Below, piece after piece: positions 22,150 to 30,019 of a stretch of DNA of 64,000 bases; within the stretch, counting starts at the first letter, position 1; every line of letters begins with the position of its first letter. The notes beneath the pieces were generated by a model, which saw nothing but the letters and a program-made list of their open reading frames with translations, was not told the origin of the DNA and did no database searches. The position numbers were made by a program, and so were the translations under genes. The stretch comes from Arachidicoccus soli (GTDB taxonomy: Bacteria; Bacteroidota; Bacteroidia; Chitinophagales; Chitinophagaceae): NCBI RefSeq assembly GCF_003600625.1, contig NZ_CP032489.1, forward strand, positions 3,224,001 through 3,288,000, written 5' to 3'.

Positions 22150-22959
22150 ATGGAATTATCTGTAATTATCAGTACCTACAATTCACCGGAATGGCTAGAA
22201 AAAGTACTTATCGGCTATAGCATTCAATCTTATAAGGACTTTGAACTAATTATAGCAGATGACGGCTCTGATACATCGACTAAAGTTCTAATAGAATCTT
22301 TTTCAAATAAATTTAAGCAGATAAAACATGTATGGCACAATGATGTAGGTTTTCGTAAATGTGAGATTCTGAATAAAGCCATTGCTGCCTCAGCAGCAGA
22401 TTATTTGGTGTTTTCTGATGGCGATTGCATTCCAAGAAAAGATTTTTTACAAATCCATTTCGATAGGCGTAAAAAAAACCATTTTCTCTCTGGGGGTTAT
22501 TTCAAGTTGCCAATGAGCATTTCAAAGACTATTTCCAGTAATGATATTGAAACACAAAATTGTTTTGATTTGCAATGGTTAAAAAGACAGGGGCTGAAAA
22601 ATTCTTTTAAAAATAATAAACTGTCCAATAGTCTATTTAAAACGAATTTACTAAATGCGATTACCACGACGCAGCCGACTTGGAATGGGCATAATTCTTC
22701 GGGTTGGAGAAAAGATATACTTGCAGTAAATGGATTTGATGAAAGAATGAAATATGGAGGCGAAGACCGCGAAATGGGTGAAAGGATGATGAATAATGGA
22801 ATTCATGGAATACAAATAAGATATAGTGCAATTTGCATTCACCTCGATCACTCTCGAGGTTATGTCAATGAAAAAGATTTGACCTACAATGCTTCGATTA
22901 GAAAAGAAACAAAAATGAGCAAAGCAACATGGACTAAGTTTGGAATCGAAAAAAATTAA
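22150..22959 (+). CDS. Family 2 glycosyltransferase
   Basis: A 269-residue GT-A enzyme, less similar to the two before it but with the same plan: LSVIISTYNSPEWLEKVL, IIADDGSDTST, the donor site VFSDGDCIPRKDF, and NGHNSSGWRKDILAVNGFDE followed by GGEDREMGERM. Its ATG starts one base after the stop of the previous gene, so the two are probably translationally coupled. Three such genes in a row suggest sequential sugar additions to one surface glycan; this is inference. Confidence 0.85.
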   Translation: MELSVIISTYNSPEWLEKVLIGYSIQSYKDFELIIADDGSDTSTKVLIESFSNKFKQIKHVWHNDVGFRKCEILNKAIAASAADYLVFSDGDCIPRKDFLQIHFDRRKKNHFLSGGYFKLPMSISKTISSNDIETQNCFDLQWLKRQGLKNSFKNNKLSNSLFKTNLLNAITTTQPTWNGHNSSGWRKDILAVNGFDERMKYGGEDREMGERMMNNGIHGIQIRYSAICIHLDHSRGYVNEKDLTYNASIRKETKMSKATWTKFGIEKN

Positions 22960-22993
22960 ATATTTAAGTCACTTAACGTAGTAGGAATATTTC

Positions 22994-24463
22994 TTAATTA
23001 TCAGTCATGTTAAATTGGTTATCGAAATCTAACACATCTTGGTCAGAAATTATTTTATTATTCTTTTTCCAATAATAATAAAAAGGCAATCCTGAAAGAA
23101 TTAATAACAAGCCTATCAAAGATTTTACAGGAGATTCAACCAGTGAAATTCCTAATAATACCAAACAGAATATTGTAAAAATAATGGGGACCAGAGGATA
23201 GCCCCAGGTTTTATAAGGTCTCGGAATTTCTTTTTTCTGCATGCGCAAAATAATAACACCGAAAACTATTAACCCGTAAAAAACAAAAGCTGCAATAATT
23301 ACTAAGTCTGTCAACATATCAAAGGAGCCGGAGAATACTAAAATACATCCCCACACACACTGATACAGCAAAGCCATATGCGGCGTATGATTGCGCGGAT
23401 GGGCATCTGCCACTGATTTAAAAAACAAGCCTTTTTGTGCCATTGCATAATAAATACGCGATGAAACCAAGATAGTCGCATTTGTACATCCAAAAGTAGA
23501 AATTAAGATCATTGCACTTACAATGTAAGCACCACCATCTCCAAAGATTTTATTTACTACCACAACAGCAGCAATATTATTTTCGTCCAAATGAATCGCA
23601 TGTAACAATTCATCAATCGGCATTACATACAAGTAAGCAATATTGAGCAAAAGATATAAAGCCGTGATGATTAAAATACCGGTAATCAAAGCGCGCGGCA
23701 TTGTCTTTTCAGGTTGCTTCAATTCCTCCCCAATAAATCCCAAGGCGATCCAACCCTCATAACCCCAAAAGGCGCTGCGCATAGCAATTACCATCACGCT
23801 TATAAATGCTAAAAATCCAAACCCTTCTTTAGGATAATCAACAGCATTAGTCTCAAATGTATGCCAACTACCAACGCTACTGGCAAAAGCCGTACACACG
23901 ATTAATGAAATACAAGTAACAATTAAGAATGTAAATACGAGGCTCAAGTTTCCACCTTTTTTCGCTCCTTTTATGTTGACAATAGTTAGCCCTATCATTA
24001 ATATTGAAGCAACTATTTTTGCACCAATATTATTGAGTAAATGTAATCCCAGAAAGCTACTGTTTTCCATCGCTGTAGACAGATGTGGTAAAGGAATAAA
24101 TGTGTTTAACGCACCAGCAAAAACATAAGCCACAGAAGCAATAGCGGCCGTTTGCACTACCGTAAAACAGGACCATCCATAAAGAAATGAGATAGCATTG
24201 CCATAGATTTTTTCGAGCCAGGAGAAAGGTCCACCGGAATGTGGGAACATGGTGCCCAACTCAGCAACACTCAATACGCCAAATAAAATAATGATACCCG
24301 CTAAAAGCCAAGCAAGGATAACCAATGCCGGGGAATGCAAATCCTCAGACATGGGGGCTACTTTTTTAAAAACACCAGAACCGATAATGGCGCTTAAGAC
24401 AATTATGATAGCCATCTTCAGACCGAATGACTTTAGCAAACCACCTTTTTTTGTGTTGCTCAT
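22994..24463 (-). CDS. APC superfamily amino acid permease
   Basis: A 489-residue polytopic protein with about twelve hydrophobic helices. The first carries the substrate-binding IIGSGVFKK (compare the G-S-G motif of APC transporters), and FPHSGGPFSWLEKIYG follows in the third segment. The pattern resembles LAT-type or exchanger-type amino acid permeases; the substrate cannot be told. It is convergent with the glycosyltransferase genes. The 234 bases upstream hold only a -7-like TATGTTTG (24510-24517). Confidence 0.88.
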   Translation of the reverse strand: MSNTKKGGLLKSFGLKMAIIIVLSAIIGSGVFKKVAPMSEDLHSPALVILAWLLAGIIILFGVLSVAELGTMFPHSGGPFSWLEKIYGNAISFLYGWSCFTVVQTAAIASVAYVFAGALNTFIPLPHLSTAMENSSFLGLHLLNNIGAKIVASILMIGLTIVNIKGAKKGGNLSLVFTFLIVTCISLIVCTAFASSVGSWHTFETNAVDYPKEGFGFLAFISVMVIAMRSAFWGYEGWIALGFIGEELKQPEKTMPRALITGILIITALYLLLNIAYLYVMPIDELLHAIHLDENNIAAVVVVNKIFGDGGAYIVSAMILISTFGCTNATILVSSRIYYAMAQKGLFFKSVADAHPRNHTPHMALLYQCVWGCILVFSGSFDMLTDLVIIAAFVFYGLIVFGVIILRMQKKEIPRPYKTWGYPLVPIIFTIFCLVLLGISLVESPVKSLIGLLLILSGLPFYYYWKKNNKIISDQDVLDFDNQFNMTDN

Positions 24464-24697
24464 GTATATTTTTTTAGCCTCCTAAAAATGACCAAAATAC
24501 TCAGTCACTCAAACATAAATAATGCTTATAAAACAAAGGAGCATGAGAAATAAACCGCGCGAAAGCAATAATGACGCAGTAAATGGAATATTATGAAATG
24601 CCTATACAGCATGTAAAAAAAACGATAGGCACTCGGTCGAAGATAAAAAAATAATTTTAAATAACCTTATGAGGAGAATCTGTAAAACAATATTCTC

Positions 24698-25804
24698 TTA
24701 AGAAAACTTTTTTCTTTGCACCACTTTCAAAACCATATTAAGGTTGGGCAGCAACATTTGTTTCATATGAATTTTCAATATTCTACCCATTGTTTTAGCT
24801 TTCAAAAAACTCACATTTTGCCAATGTTCAGCCAATTCAAACTTCAATTGTTCTACTTTTTCGGGTGTAGAAATCTCATCCACTAACATTACATCCATTA
24901 GTTCCTTCATTCGATAACGTTCGGTGGCTATACGATATACCAAGCGTGAACGTTCTTCTGCTTGATATTGTTTTATAGACTCCGTGTCCAACAACTTTAG
25001 GACATCTTGAACCATTGGGAAATTTTCTTTAGCAAACTGCGGCAAATACAAACGCATTCTACCTTCATAGGTTTGTTGATCAAAGTCTATAGCACGAATA
25101 CTGTATTGTGTGCCTTCAATATCGGGTGTGATATTTACTACAAAATTATACGCACGCATATCACCCAACAGCCGCGCATAACAAGCCTCATTGAATTTCA
25201 CAAAAGTCTTCAAAAGCCTTACCAAGTTGGTTTCGGGCTTATGCAGATAATCACGAATAAAAATATCGCCTGGGATGCCCGCAATATGTTCTTCGACCAA
25301 AGTTTGATTAGAGGTCAGAAATGTAACCCTTGCGGATGATAAAAGATGCTCCAGCTCTAAGCCATACACGCGGTTAGCATCGGCCTTTTTAATATAAAAA
25401 TGATCATTATTACCATTGAAATTATTAACGATACGAATACGAAACGGTTGACTATTACCGAAACTACAGAAGTCTATTCGCTCAACATTGAGGTTGTCTG
25501 AAAAACTGAAATCTCCTTCTGTTTTCAGCATTGCGTAGCATTTAACCAACCCATCTTTCAAGAATTCCCATTCTCGCATATCGTAACTCACTTGTTCCCA
25601 GGCTGTTTCATTCCCATCTTTATCAATCAAGGGCCGGGCATAGGTAAAATGCATCAAATCGTCATAATTTATAGGCAATGGGACTTCTCTCCCATATCTT
25701 TTCAAATAAGTACGTAAGTCCCGTTTTATCGAATAAATAATCTTTTTTTTCGATGGTTTCACCCCGTCTAGTGGGTGCGCTGTATTTATTTCTTTATTTA
25801 ACAT
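24698..25804 (-). CDS. Unrecognised protein with protein-kinase-like motifs
   Basis: I do not recognise this 368-residue soluble protein. Elements in kinase order are visible: HFYIKKAD (Lys139/140, like the VAIK lysine), YGLELEHLL (Glu150 or 152, like helix C), LVEEHIAGIPGD (a hinge-like run), GDMRAYNFVVN (Asp215 and Asn220 spaced as in HxDxxxxN) and IRAIDFDQQT (Asp240 or 242, like DFG). This suggests an atypical kinase of the aminoglycoside-phosphotransferase/lipopolysaccharide-kinase type; that is inference. It starts 21 bases after the ggt stop, so it is likely in an operon with ggt. No signal peptide or membrane segment. Confidence 0.6.
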   Translation of the reverse strand: MLNKEINTAHPLDGVKPSKKKIIYSIKRDLRTYLKRYGREVPLPINYDDLMHFTYARPLIDKDGNETAWEQVSYDMREWEFLKDGLVKCYAMLKTEGDFSFSDNLNVERIDFCSFGNSQPFRIRIVNNFNGNNDHFYIKKADANRVYGLELEHLLSSARVTFLTSNQTLVEEHIAGIPGDIFIRDYLHKPETNLVRLLKTFVKFNEACYARLLGDMRAYNFVVNITPDIEGTQYSIRAIDFDQQTYEGRMRLYLPQFAKENFPMVQDVLKLLDTESIKQYQAEERSRLVYRIATERYRMKELMDVMLVDEISTPEKVEQLKFELAEHWQNVSFLKAKTMGRILKIHMKQMLLPNLNMVLKVVQRKKFS

Positions 25805-25825
25805 AATTTCTTCTGCAAACTACAA

Positions 25826-27523
25826 TTAAAATCCGGCAACACTATCCTCTCCTCTTATATCGGCCGCTGCATACATAAGGCCATTTTTAAAAAGTATCAT
25901 TTCCGTTCTACCAATAGGGCCACGCATTTTTATTGTATATCCCATTTTTTCTAAAGAATCTATAATATTTGAATTAAATCCCTTTTCCATAAATAATTCA
26001 TCGGGTAACCATTGATGATGAAACTTAGGTGCATTAATAGCGTCTGCGGGTTGCATTCCAAAATCAATCAGGTTTACAATACTTTGAAAAACAGAAGTCG
26101 GAATCGTCGTCCCTCCAGGCGTTCCAACAACCATAAATGGTTTATTGTTTTTCAAAATAAGGGTCGGACACATTGAGCTTAACATTCTTTTATTTGGTCT
26201 TATTGAATTTGCTTCTCCGCCTACAGCACCGTACATATTAGGCACGCCGGGCTTTACGCTAAAATCATCCATTTCATCATTTAATAAAAAGCCTGCACCT
26301 TTGACTACTACCCTGCTTCCAAAATTACCATTTAATGTTGTCGTAATTGATACAATATTTCCTTCCTTATCTGCAACACATAAATGTGTTGTCTCATTAG
26401 TTTCCGACATATTTCCAGCAGCTATTTTTTTACTAGGTGTCGCTTTATTTTGATCAAAAGTTTTCATCCTTTCTTTTAAATAACTATCACTTACAAGTGT
26501 GCTGTCCGGCACCTTCCAAAAATCCGGGTCACCCATATATTTTGCTCTATCGGCATAAGCACGCCGTTCAACTTCAGTCATTAAATGTATGGTCTTCGCA
26601 GAATGAAACCCCATTTTATTCAAAGAGAATGGTTCTACCATTTTCAGCATTTGCTCCAACAAAAGTCCTCCGCTACTTGGTGGAGGGAAACTAATAATAT
26701 CATATCCACGATAATTAAATGATACAGCTTTGCGGAATTTTGTTCTATAATTTTTTAAATCTTGCAAAGTAATAATACCTTTTCCACGATTCATTTCAGC
26801 AACAATTAATGCAGCTGTTGTTCCTTCATAAAATCCTTTCGCACCTTTATCTCTTATACGCTCCAAAGTATTAGCCAAATCTTTTTGCACCAAAATATCT
26901 CCGGCTTTCCAAGGAGAAGCTTTTACAAATGCAATTTCACCTTTATTGTATTTCTCAAAGTCTACTTTAAAATCATTCATTAAACTCGCTTGTTGCGCCG
27001 TAATAGAAAACCCTTTTCTTGCCAGATCTATTGCAGGTTGAATTAATATTCTAAATGGAAGTTTAGCATATAGCATCATAGAAAATAATCCTGCGACTGC
27101 ACCAGGCACGCCTACTGACAAATGCCCATCCTGAGAAAGATGCATATCTGCATTACCATTTTTATCAAGATACATATTCCGAGAAGACTGAAATGGCGCC
27201 GTCTCCCTAAAATCAAGCGCTAATAGCTTTCCACCTGCATCCCTTGCAGTCATAAATCCGCCACCGCCAATATTTCCGGCTTGGGGATATACGACCGCTA
27301 ATGCCAGTTGTGTAGCAATGGCTGCATCAAAAGCATTCCCTCCTTTCTCTAAAATATCTTTACCAATATTCGCGGCTATGGGCTGTGCACAAACAACAAC
27401 TCCTTTTGAGAATATACCTGTTTTCTGAATAGCATCATTCCTTATGACGCTTAAATCCCCAGACTGCGCCCACAAATATTGACTCAATATTAAACTAAAA
27501 GTAGCCAATAAAATTCCTTTCAT
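25826..27523 (-). CDS. ggt: Gamma-glutamyltransferase
   Basis: GGT cleaves the gamma-glutamyl bond of glutathione and related compounds in the periplasm. The 565-residue precursor has a signal peptide (ending about SQYLWAQ), the large-subunit block GGNAFDAAIATQLALAVVYP, and the autocleavage and nucleophile Thr378 in NETTHLCVADKEG. The oxyanion-site glycines follow as PSSGGLLLEQ and GTPGGTTIPTSV. Precursor length is normal. The kinase-like gene follows after 21 bases. Confidence 0.93.
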   Translation of the reverse strand: MKGILLATFSLILSQYLWAQSGDLSVIRNDAIQKTGIFSKGVVVCAQPIAANIGKDILEKGGNAFDAAIATQLALAVVYPQAGNIGGGGFMTARDAGGKLLALDFRETAPFQSSRNMYLDKNGNADMHLSQDGHLSVGVPGAVAGLFSMMLYAKLPFRILIQPAIDLARKGFSITAQQASLMNDFKVDFEKYNKGEIAFVKASPWKAGDILVQKDLANTLERIRDKGAKGFYEGTTAALIVAEMNRGKGIITLQDLKNYRTKFRKAVSFNYRGYDIISFPPPSSGGLLLEQMLKMVEPFSLNKMGFHSAKTIHLMTEVERRAYADRAKYMGDPDFWKVPDSTLVSDSYLKERMKTFDQNKATPSKKIAAGNMSETNETTHLCVADKEGNIVSITTTLNGNFGSRVVVKGAGFLLNDEMDDFSVKPGVPNMYGAVGGEANSIRPNKRMLSSMCPTLILKNNKPFMVVGTPGGTTIPTSVFQSIVNLIDFGMQPADAINAPKFHHQWLPDELFMEKGFNSNIIDSLEKMGYTIKMRGPIGRTEMILFKNGLMYAAADIRGEDSVAGF

Positions 27524-27724
27524 AGTTATTACATTATTTAAAAAAGGTCAAATAAACCTCTTCATTAAACAAAAAAGAAATAGCTTAAAATTACAGCATA
27601 TAGACTATTTCTGCAGGATTATTTTTATGTTTCTTTTTCCATATTTTTTCATACAAATACAAACTTATTTTATAACTTTCAGCTGAAATAAGAATCACCT
27701 TTAACTTAAATAAAACTACGCAAA

Positions 27725-28510
27725 ATGATCGTTGACGAAGCAGAAGCAAAAGAAGGTTATGTAAAAGCGGAAGTACATAATCAAATTACCACTATAGAAT
27801 TTTATCATCCAAAAGGGAACGCATTACCATCGAGACTGCTGGCAAAATTGACGCAAGAAATTGATCACGCATCTCACGATGACAGCACAAATGTAATACT
27901 CTTACGTTCAGTACAACATGAAGTGTTTTGTTCAGGCGCCTATTTCAATGAGCTTATGGAAATAAAAAATGAGACAGAGGCTACGCGTTTTTTTATGGGA
28001 TTTGCCAATGTAATTAATGCAATGCGCAAATGCTCAAAACTTATAGTTGCACGTATTCATGGTAAAAGTGTTGGAGGAGGTGTTGGACTAGCCGCCGCGG
28101 CTGATTATGCCATTGCTTTGGAAGGAGCGGATGTAAGATTAAGTGAATTAAGTATCGGAATTGGGCCATATGTAATAGCGCCTGCCCTGATACGAAAAAT
28201 GGGACTTTCCGCCAGCCAAATTGCAATAGATGCGCACTTGTGGCGAAATAGTGACTGGGCAAGACGTAAAGGACTCTATGCCGAATTACATCCCAATAAA
28301 GAAAGCATGGAAGAGTCTATTGAAAGATTATTAGGTTCTTTATCTAAAAATAGTAATGCAGCTAATAGTGCTTTGAAAAGAATGCTTTGGGAGGGTTGCG
28401 AAAATTGGGATCAACTATTAGCGCAACGTGCCGCAACTACCGGCAAATTACTTATGCAAGAACAGACACAAAGCTTTCTGGGAGGCTTTAATAAAACTGT
28501 TGTTTTTTAA
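27725..28510 (+). CDS. Enoyl-CoA hydratase/isomerase family protein
   Basis: A 261-residue crotonase-fold enzyme acting on an acyl-CoA. The oxyanion-hole regions are visible in RSVQHEVFCSGAYFNEL and HGKSVGGGVGLAAAADYAIA. The second catalytic position is at RLSELSIGIGPYVIAPAL, where the Glu is kept. It resembles methylglutaconyl-CoA hydratase-like members, but the substrate cannot be fixed from sequence. It is monocistronic, with a strong terminator just after it. Confidence 0.85.
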   Translation: MIVDEAEAKEGYVKAEVHNQITTIEFYHPKGNALPSRLLAKLTQEIDHASHDDSTNVILLRSVQHEVFCSGAYFNELMEIKNETEATRFFMGFANVINAMRKCSKLIVARIHGKSVGGGVGLAAAADYAIALEGADVRLSELSIGIGPYVIAPALIRKMGLSASQIAIDAHLWRNSDWARRKGLYAELHPNKESMEESIERLLGSLSKNSNAANSALKRMLWEGCENWDQLLAQRAATTGKLLMQEQTQSFLGGFNKTVVF

Positions 28511-28514
28511 GAGT

Positions 28515-28561
28515 AAAATGCGCAAAATACAGTTTTAAATCAATTATATTTTGCGCATTTT
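28515..28561. terminator. Bidirectional terminator
   Basis: A 15-bp perfect stem (AAAATGCGCAAAATA at 28515-28529 with its complement at 28547-28561) has a 17-base AT loop. It lies between the convergent crotonase and AhpD-like genes. Confidence 0.85.
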
Positions 28562-28594
28562 CTTCATTTGAATAGGCTAAGAAAGGACGGTAAT

Positions 28595-29170
28595 CTACCC
28601 TTTAAGTACTGCACCTAATTTTACTGCTTCTAATATTTTACTCTCCGGAGTACCTTCGTTTATCAATTTTGTTTCGTGTGATTGTACACACAATTCACAA
28701 CCATTGATGGCGGAAACCATTAAGCTTATCAGCTCAAAAGTTTCTTTTCCTAAAATAGGGTTAGCCATAATAGACATTTTAATACCCGCCGGCTGATTAT
28801 TGTAAAAGTCCCTATGCGCAAAATGACGGAAACGATAATAAATATTATTTACGTTCATCATTGATGTAAGACTAATAACTTCTGCTAATTCTTCCTGAGT
28901 GATGCCCGTTTCCTCTGCTTTATTAGCAAAAGCTTCTTTTAATAAATTGTTCTTTTCATTTACCGCGACTGCATAGGCCAATAGTATCGTTTCTTTTGAG
29001 CTTAAAAATTGTGTATTATTCAATACATTGCTTACATTTATTTTTAAGTCTTTAATATAGCGCGCATTCGTATTGATAAGTGTCTCAGCAGTCGGCTGTA
29101 TTTGATATTCTTTCAAATTCAACAAATTTACAAGATTGTTGAATGTTTCATTTTCCACCAGATTATTCAT
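28595..29170 (-). CDS. ahpD: AhpD-like alkylhydroperoxidase (carboxymuconolactone decarboxylase family)
   Basis: AhpD proteins reduce AhpC and have peroxidase activity of their own. The 191-residue helical protein has the full AhpD active-site set near residues 152-172: a Glu twelve residues before the first Cys (ELISLMVSAINGC), then C-x-x-C-x-x-x-H in CELCVQSHE. It lies 85 bases downstream of the peroxiredoxin gene on the same strand, its expected partner. A terminator stands between them, so it may depend on read-through. Confidence 0.88.
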   Translation of the reverse strand: MNNLVENETFNNLVNLLNLKEYQIQPTAETLINTNARYIKDLKINVSNVLNNTQFLSSKETILLAYAVAVNEKNNLLKEAFANKAEETGITQEELAEVISLTSMMNVNNIYYRFRHFAHRDFYNNQPAGIKMSIMANPILGKETFELISLMVSAINGCELCVQSHETKLINEGTPESKILEAVKLGAVLKG

Positions 29171-29186
29171 TATATGTATGTTTGAA

Positions 29187-29214
29187 AAAAGGCAGAGTCA
29201 TTTCTCTGCCTTTT
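29187..29214 (-). terminator. Terminator after the peroxiredoxin gene
   Basis: An 11-bp stem (AAAAGGCAGAG with complement) has a six-base loop and is followed on the minus strand by six T residues. It lies between the peroxiredoxin and AhpD-like genes and may act as an attenuator. Confidence 0.8.
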
Positions 29215-29255
29215 GAGATTTTATTTAATAAATCCAATCTAACAATTGACCTAAA

Positions 29256-29825
29256 TTAGTTAAGAGAAGGATCTAATTGTTGTGTCAATGTTGCCTCTCC
29301 TTTATTCCAATTGCAAGGGCAAAGTTCATCAGTTTGCAAAGCATCCAAAACACGTATTACTTCTTGTACATTGCGGCCCACATTTAAATCATTTACACTT
29401 ACCCAGCGAATGATTCCTTCATTATCTATAATGAAAGTCGCACGGTAAGCAATTTTTTCTGCTTCATCCAAAATACCCAATTCTTCCGCCAAAGATTTAG
29501 AGGTATCGGCTAACATTGGGAATTTTAAATCTTTTAAATCTTTATGATCCCTTCTCCAAGCAGCGTGTACAAATTCTGAATCGGTAGAAGCGCCTATCAA
29601 TAATGTATCACGATCTGAGAACTCATCATATTTTTTATTAAACTCTGCTATTTCTGTCGGGCAAACAAATGTGAAATCTTTTGGCCACCAAAATAGTACT
29701 GCCCATTGCCCCTTCAAATCTGCATTTGATAAATCTTTAAACTCTTTTCCTTGCTCGATAGATACTGCCGCTTTCTTGTTAAATTGTGGGAATTGACTCC
29801 CGATAGATAAAATCCTGTTACTCAT
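29256..29825 (-). CDS. ahpC: Peroxiredoxin (AhpC/Prx1 class)
   Basis: This 189-residue thiol peroxidase reduces hydrogen peroxide and organic peroxides. The peroxidatic Cys55 lies in DFTFVCPTEIAEF, the conserved Arg in IAYRATFIID, and a C-terminal pair of Cys in DELCPCNWNKGE. A C-x-C resolving region of this kind is known from mycobacterial AhpC, which is reduced by AhpD, and an AhpD-like gene follows here. A -7 element TACTTTTG (29874-29881) lies 49 bases upstream. Confidence 0.93.
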   Translation of the reverse strand: MSNRILSIGSQFPQFNKKAAVSIEQGKEFKDLSNADLKGQWAVLFWWPKDFTFVCPTEIAEFNKKYDEFSDRDTLLIGASTDSEFVHAAWRRDHKDLKDLKFPMLADTSKSLAEELGILDEAEKIAYRATFIIDNEGIIRWVSVNDLNVGRNVQEVIRVLDALQTDELCPCNWNKGEATLTQQLDPSLN

Positions 29826-29873
29826 AATTTGCTATTTTAAAATTTAAAGGTGATCGTTATTTATTTCGTATAG

Positions 29874-29881
29874 CAAAAGTA
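29874..29881 (-). promoter_or_regulatory. -7 element upstream of the peroxiredoxin gene
   Basis: The minus strand reads TACTTTTG, matching TAnnTTTG, with a predicted leader of about 42 bases. No TTTG lies at the usual distance; instead an AT-rich inverted repeat (ATAGATA and TATCTAT arms) covers the -33 area, which might mean activator-dependent expression. Confidence 0.4.
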
Positions 29882-30019
29882 AAGAATATAGATATAGATA
29901 GTAATTCTAATTATCTATACACTTATTGATTTTATCTATTAATAAAAATTTTCCGCTTATCATTTCAATTAAATAGTTTAGGCAAAGTTCTTTACATTTA
30001 CGCCTAAATTTTCTGATCA

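Noticed and set aside
29888-29939. Possible OxyR site upstream of the peroxiredoxin gene (several ATAG and CTAT blocks)
   Set aside because: The ATAG-N7-CTAT spacing of the OxyR consensus is not met; the blocks are expected by chance in AT-rich DNA.
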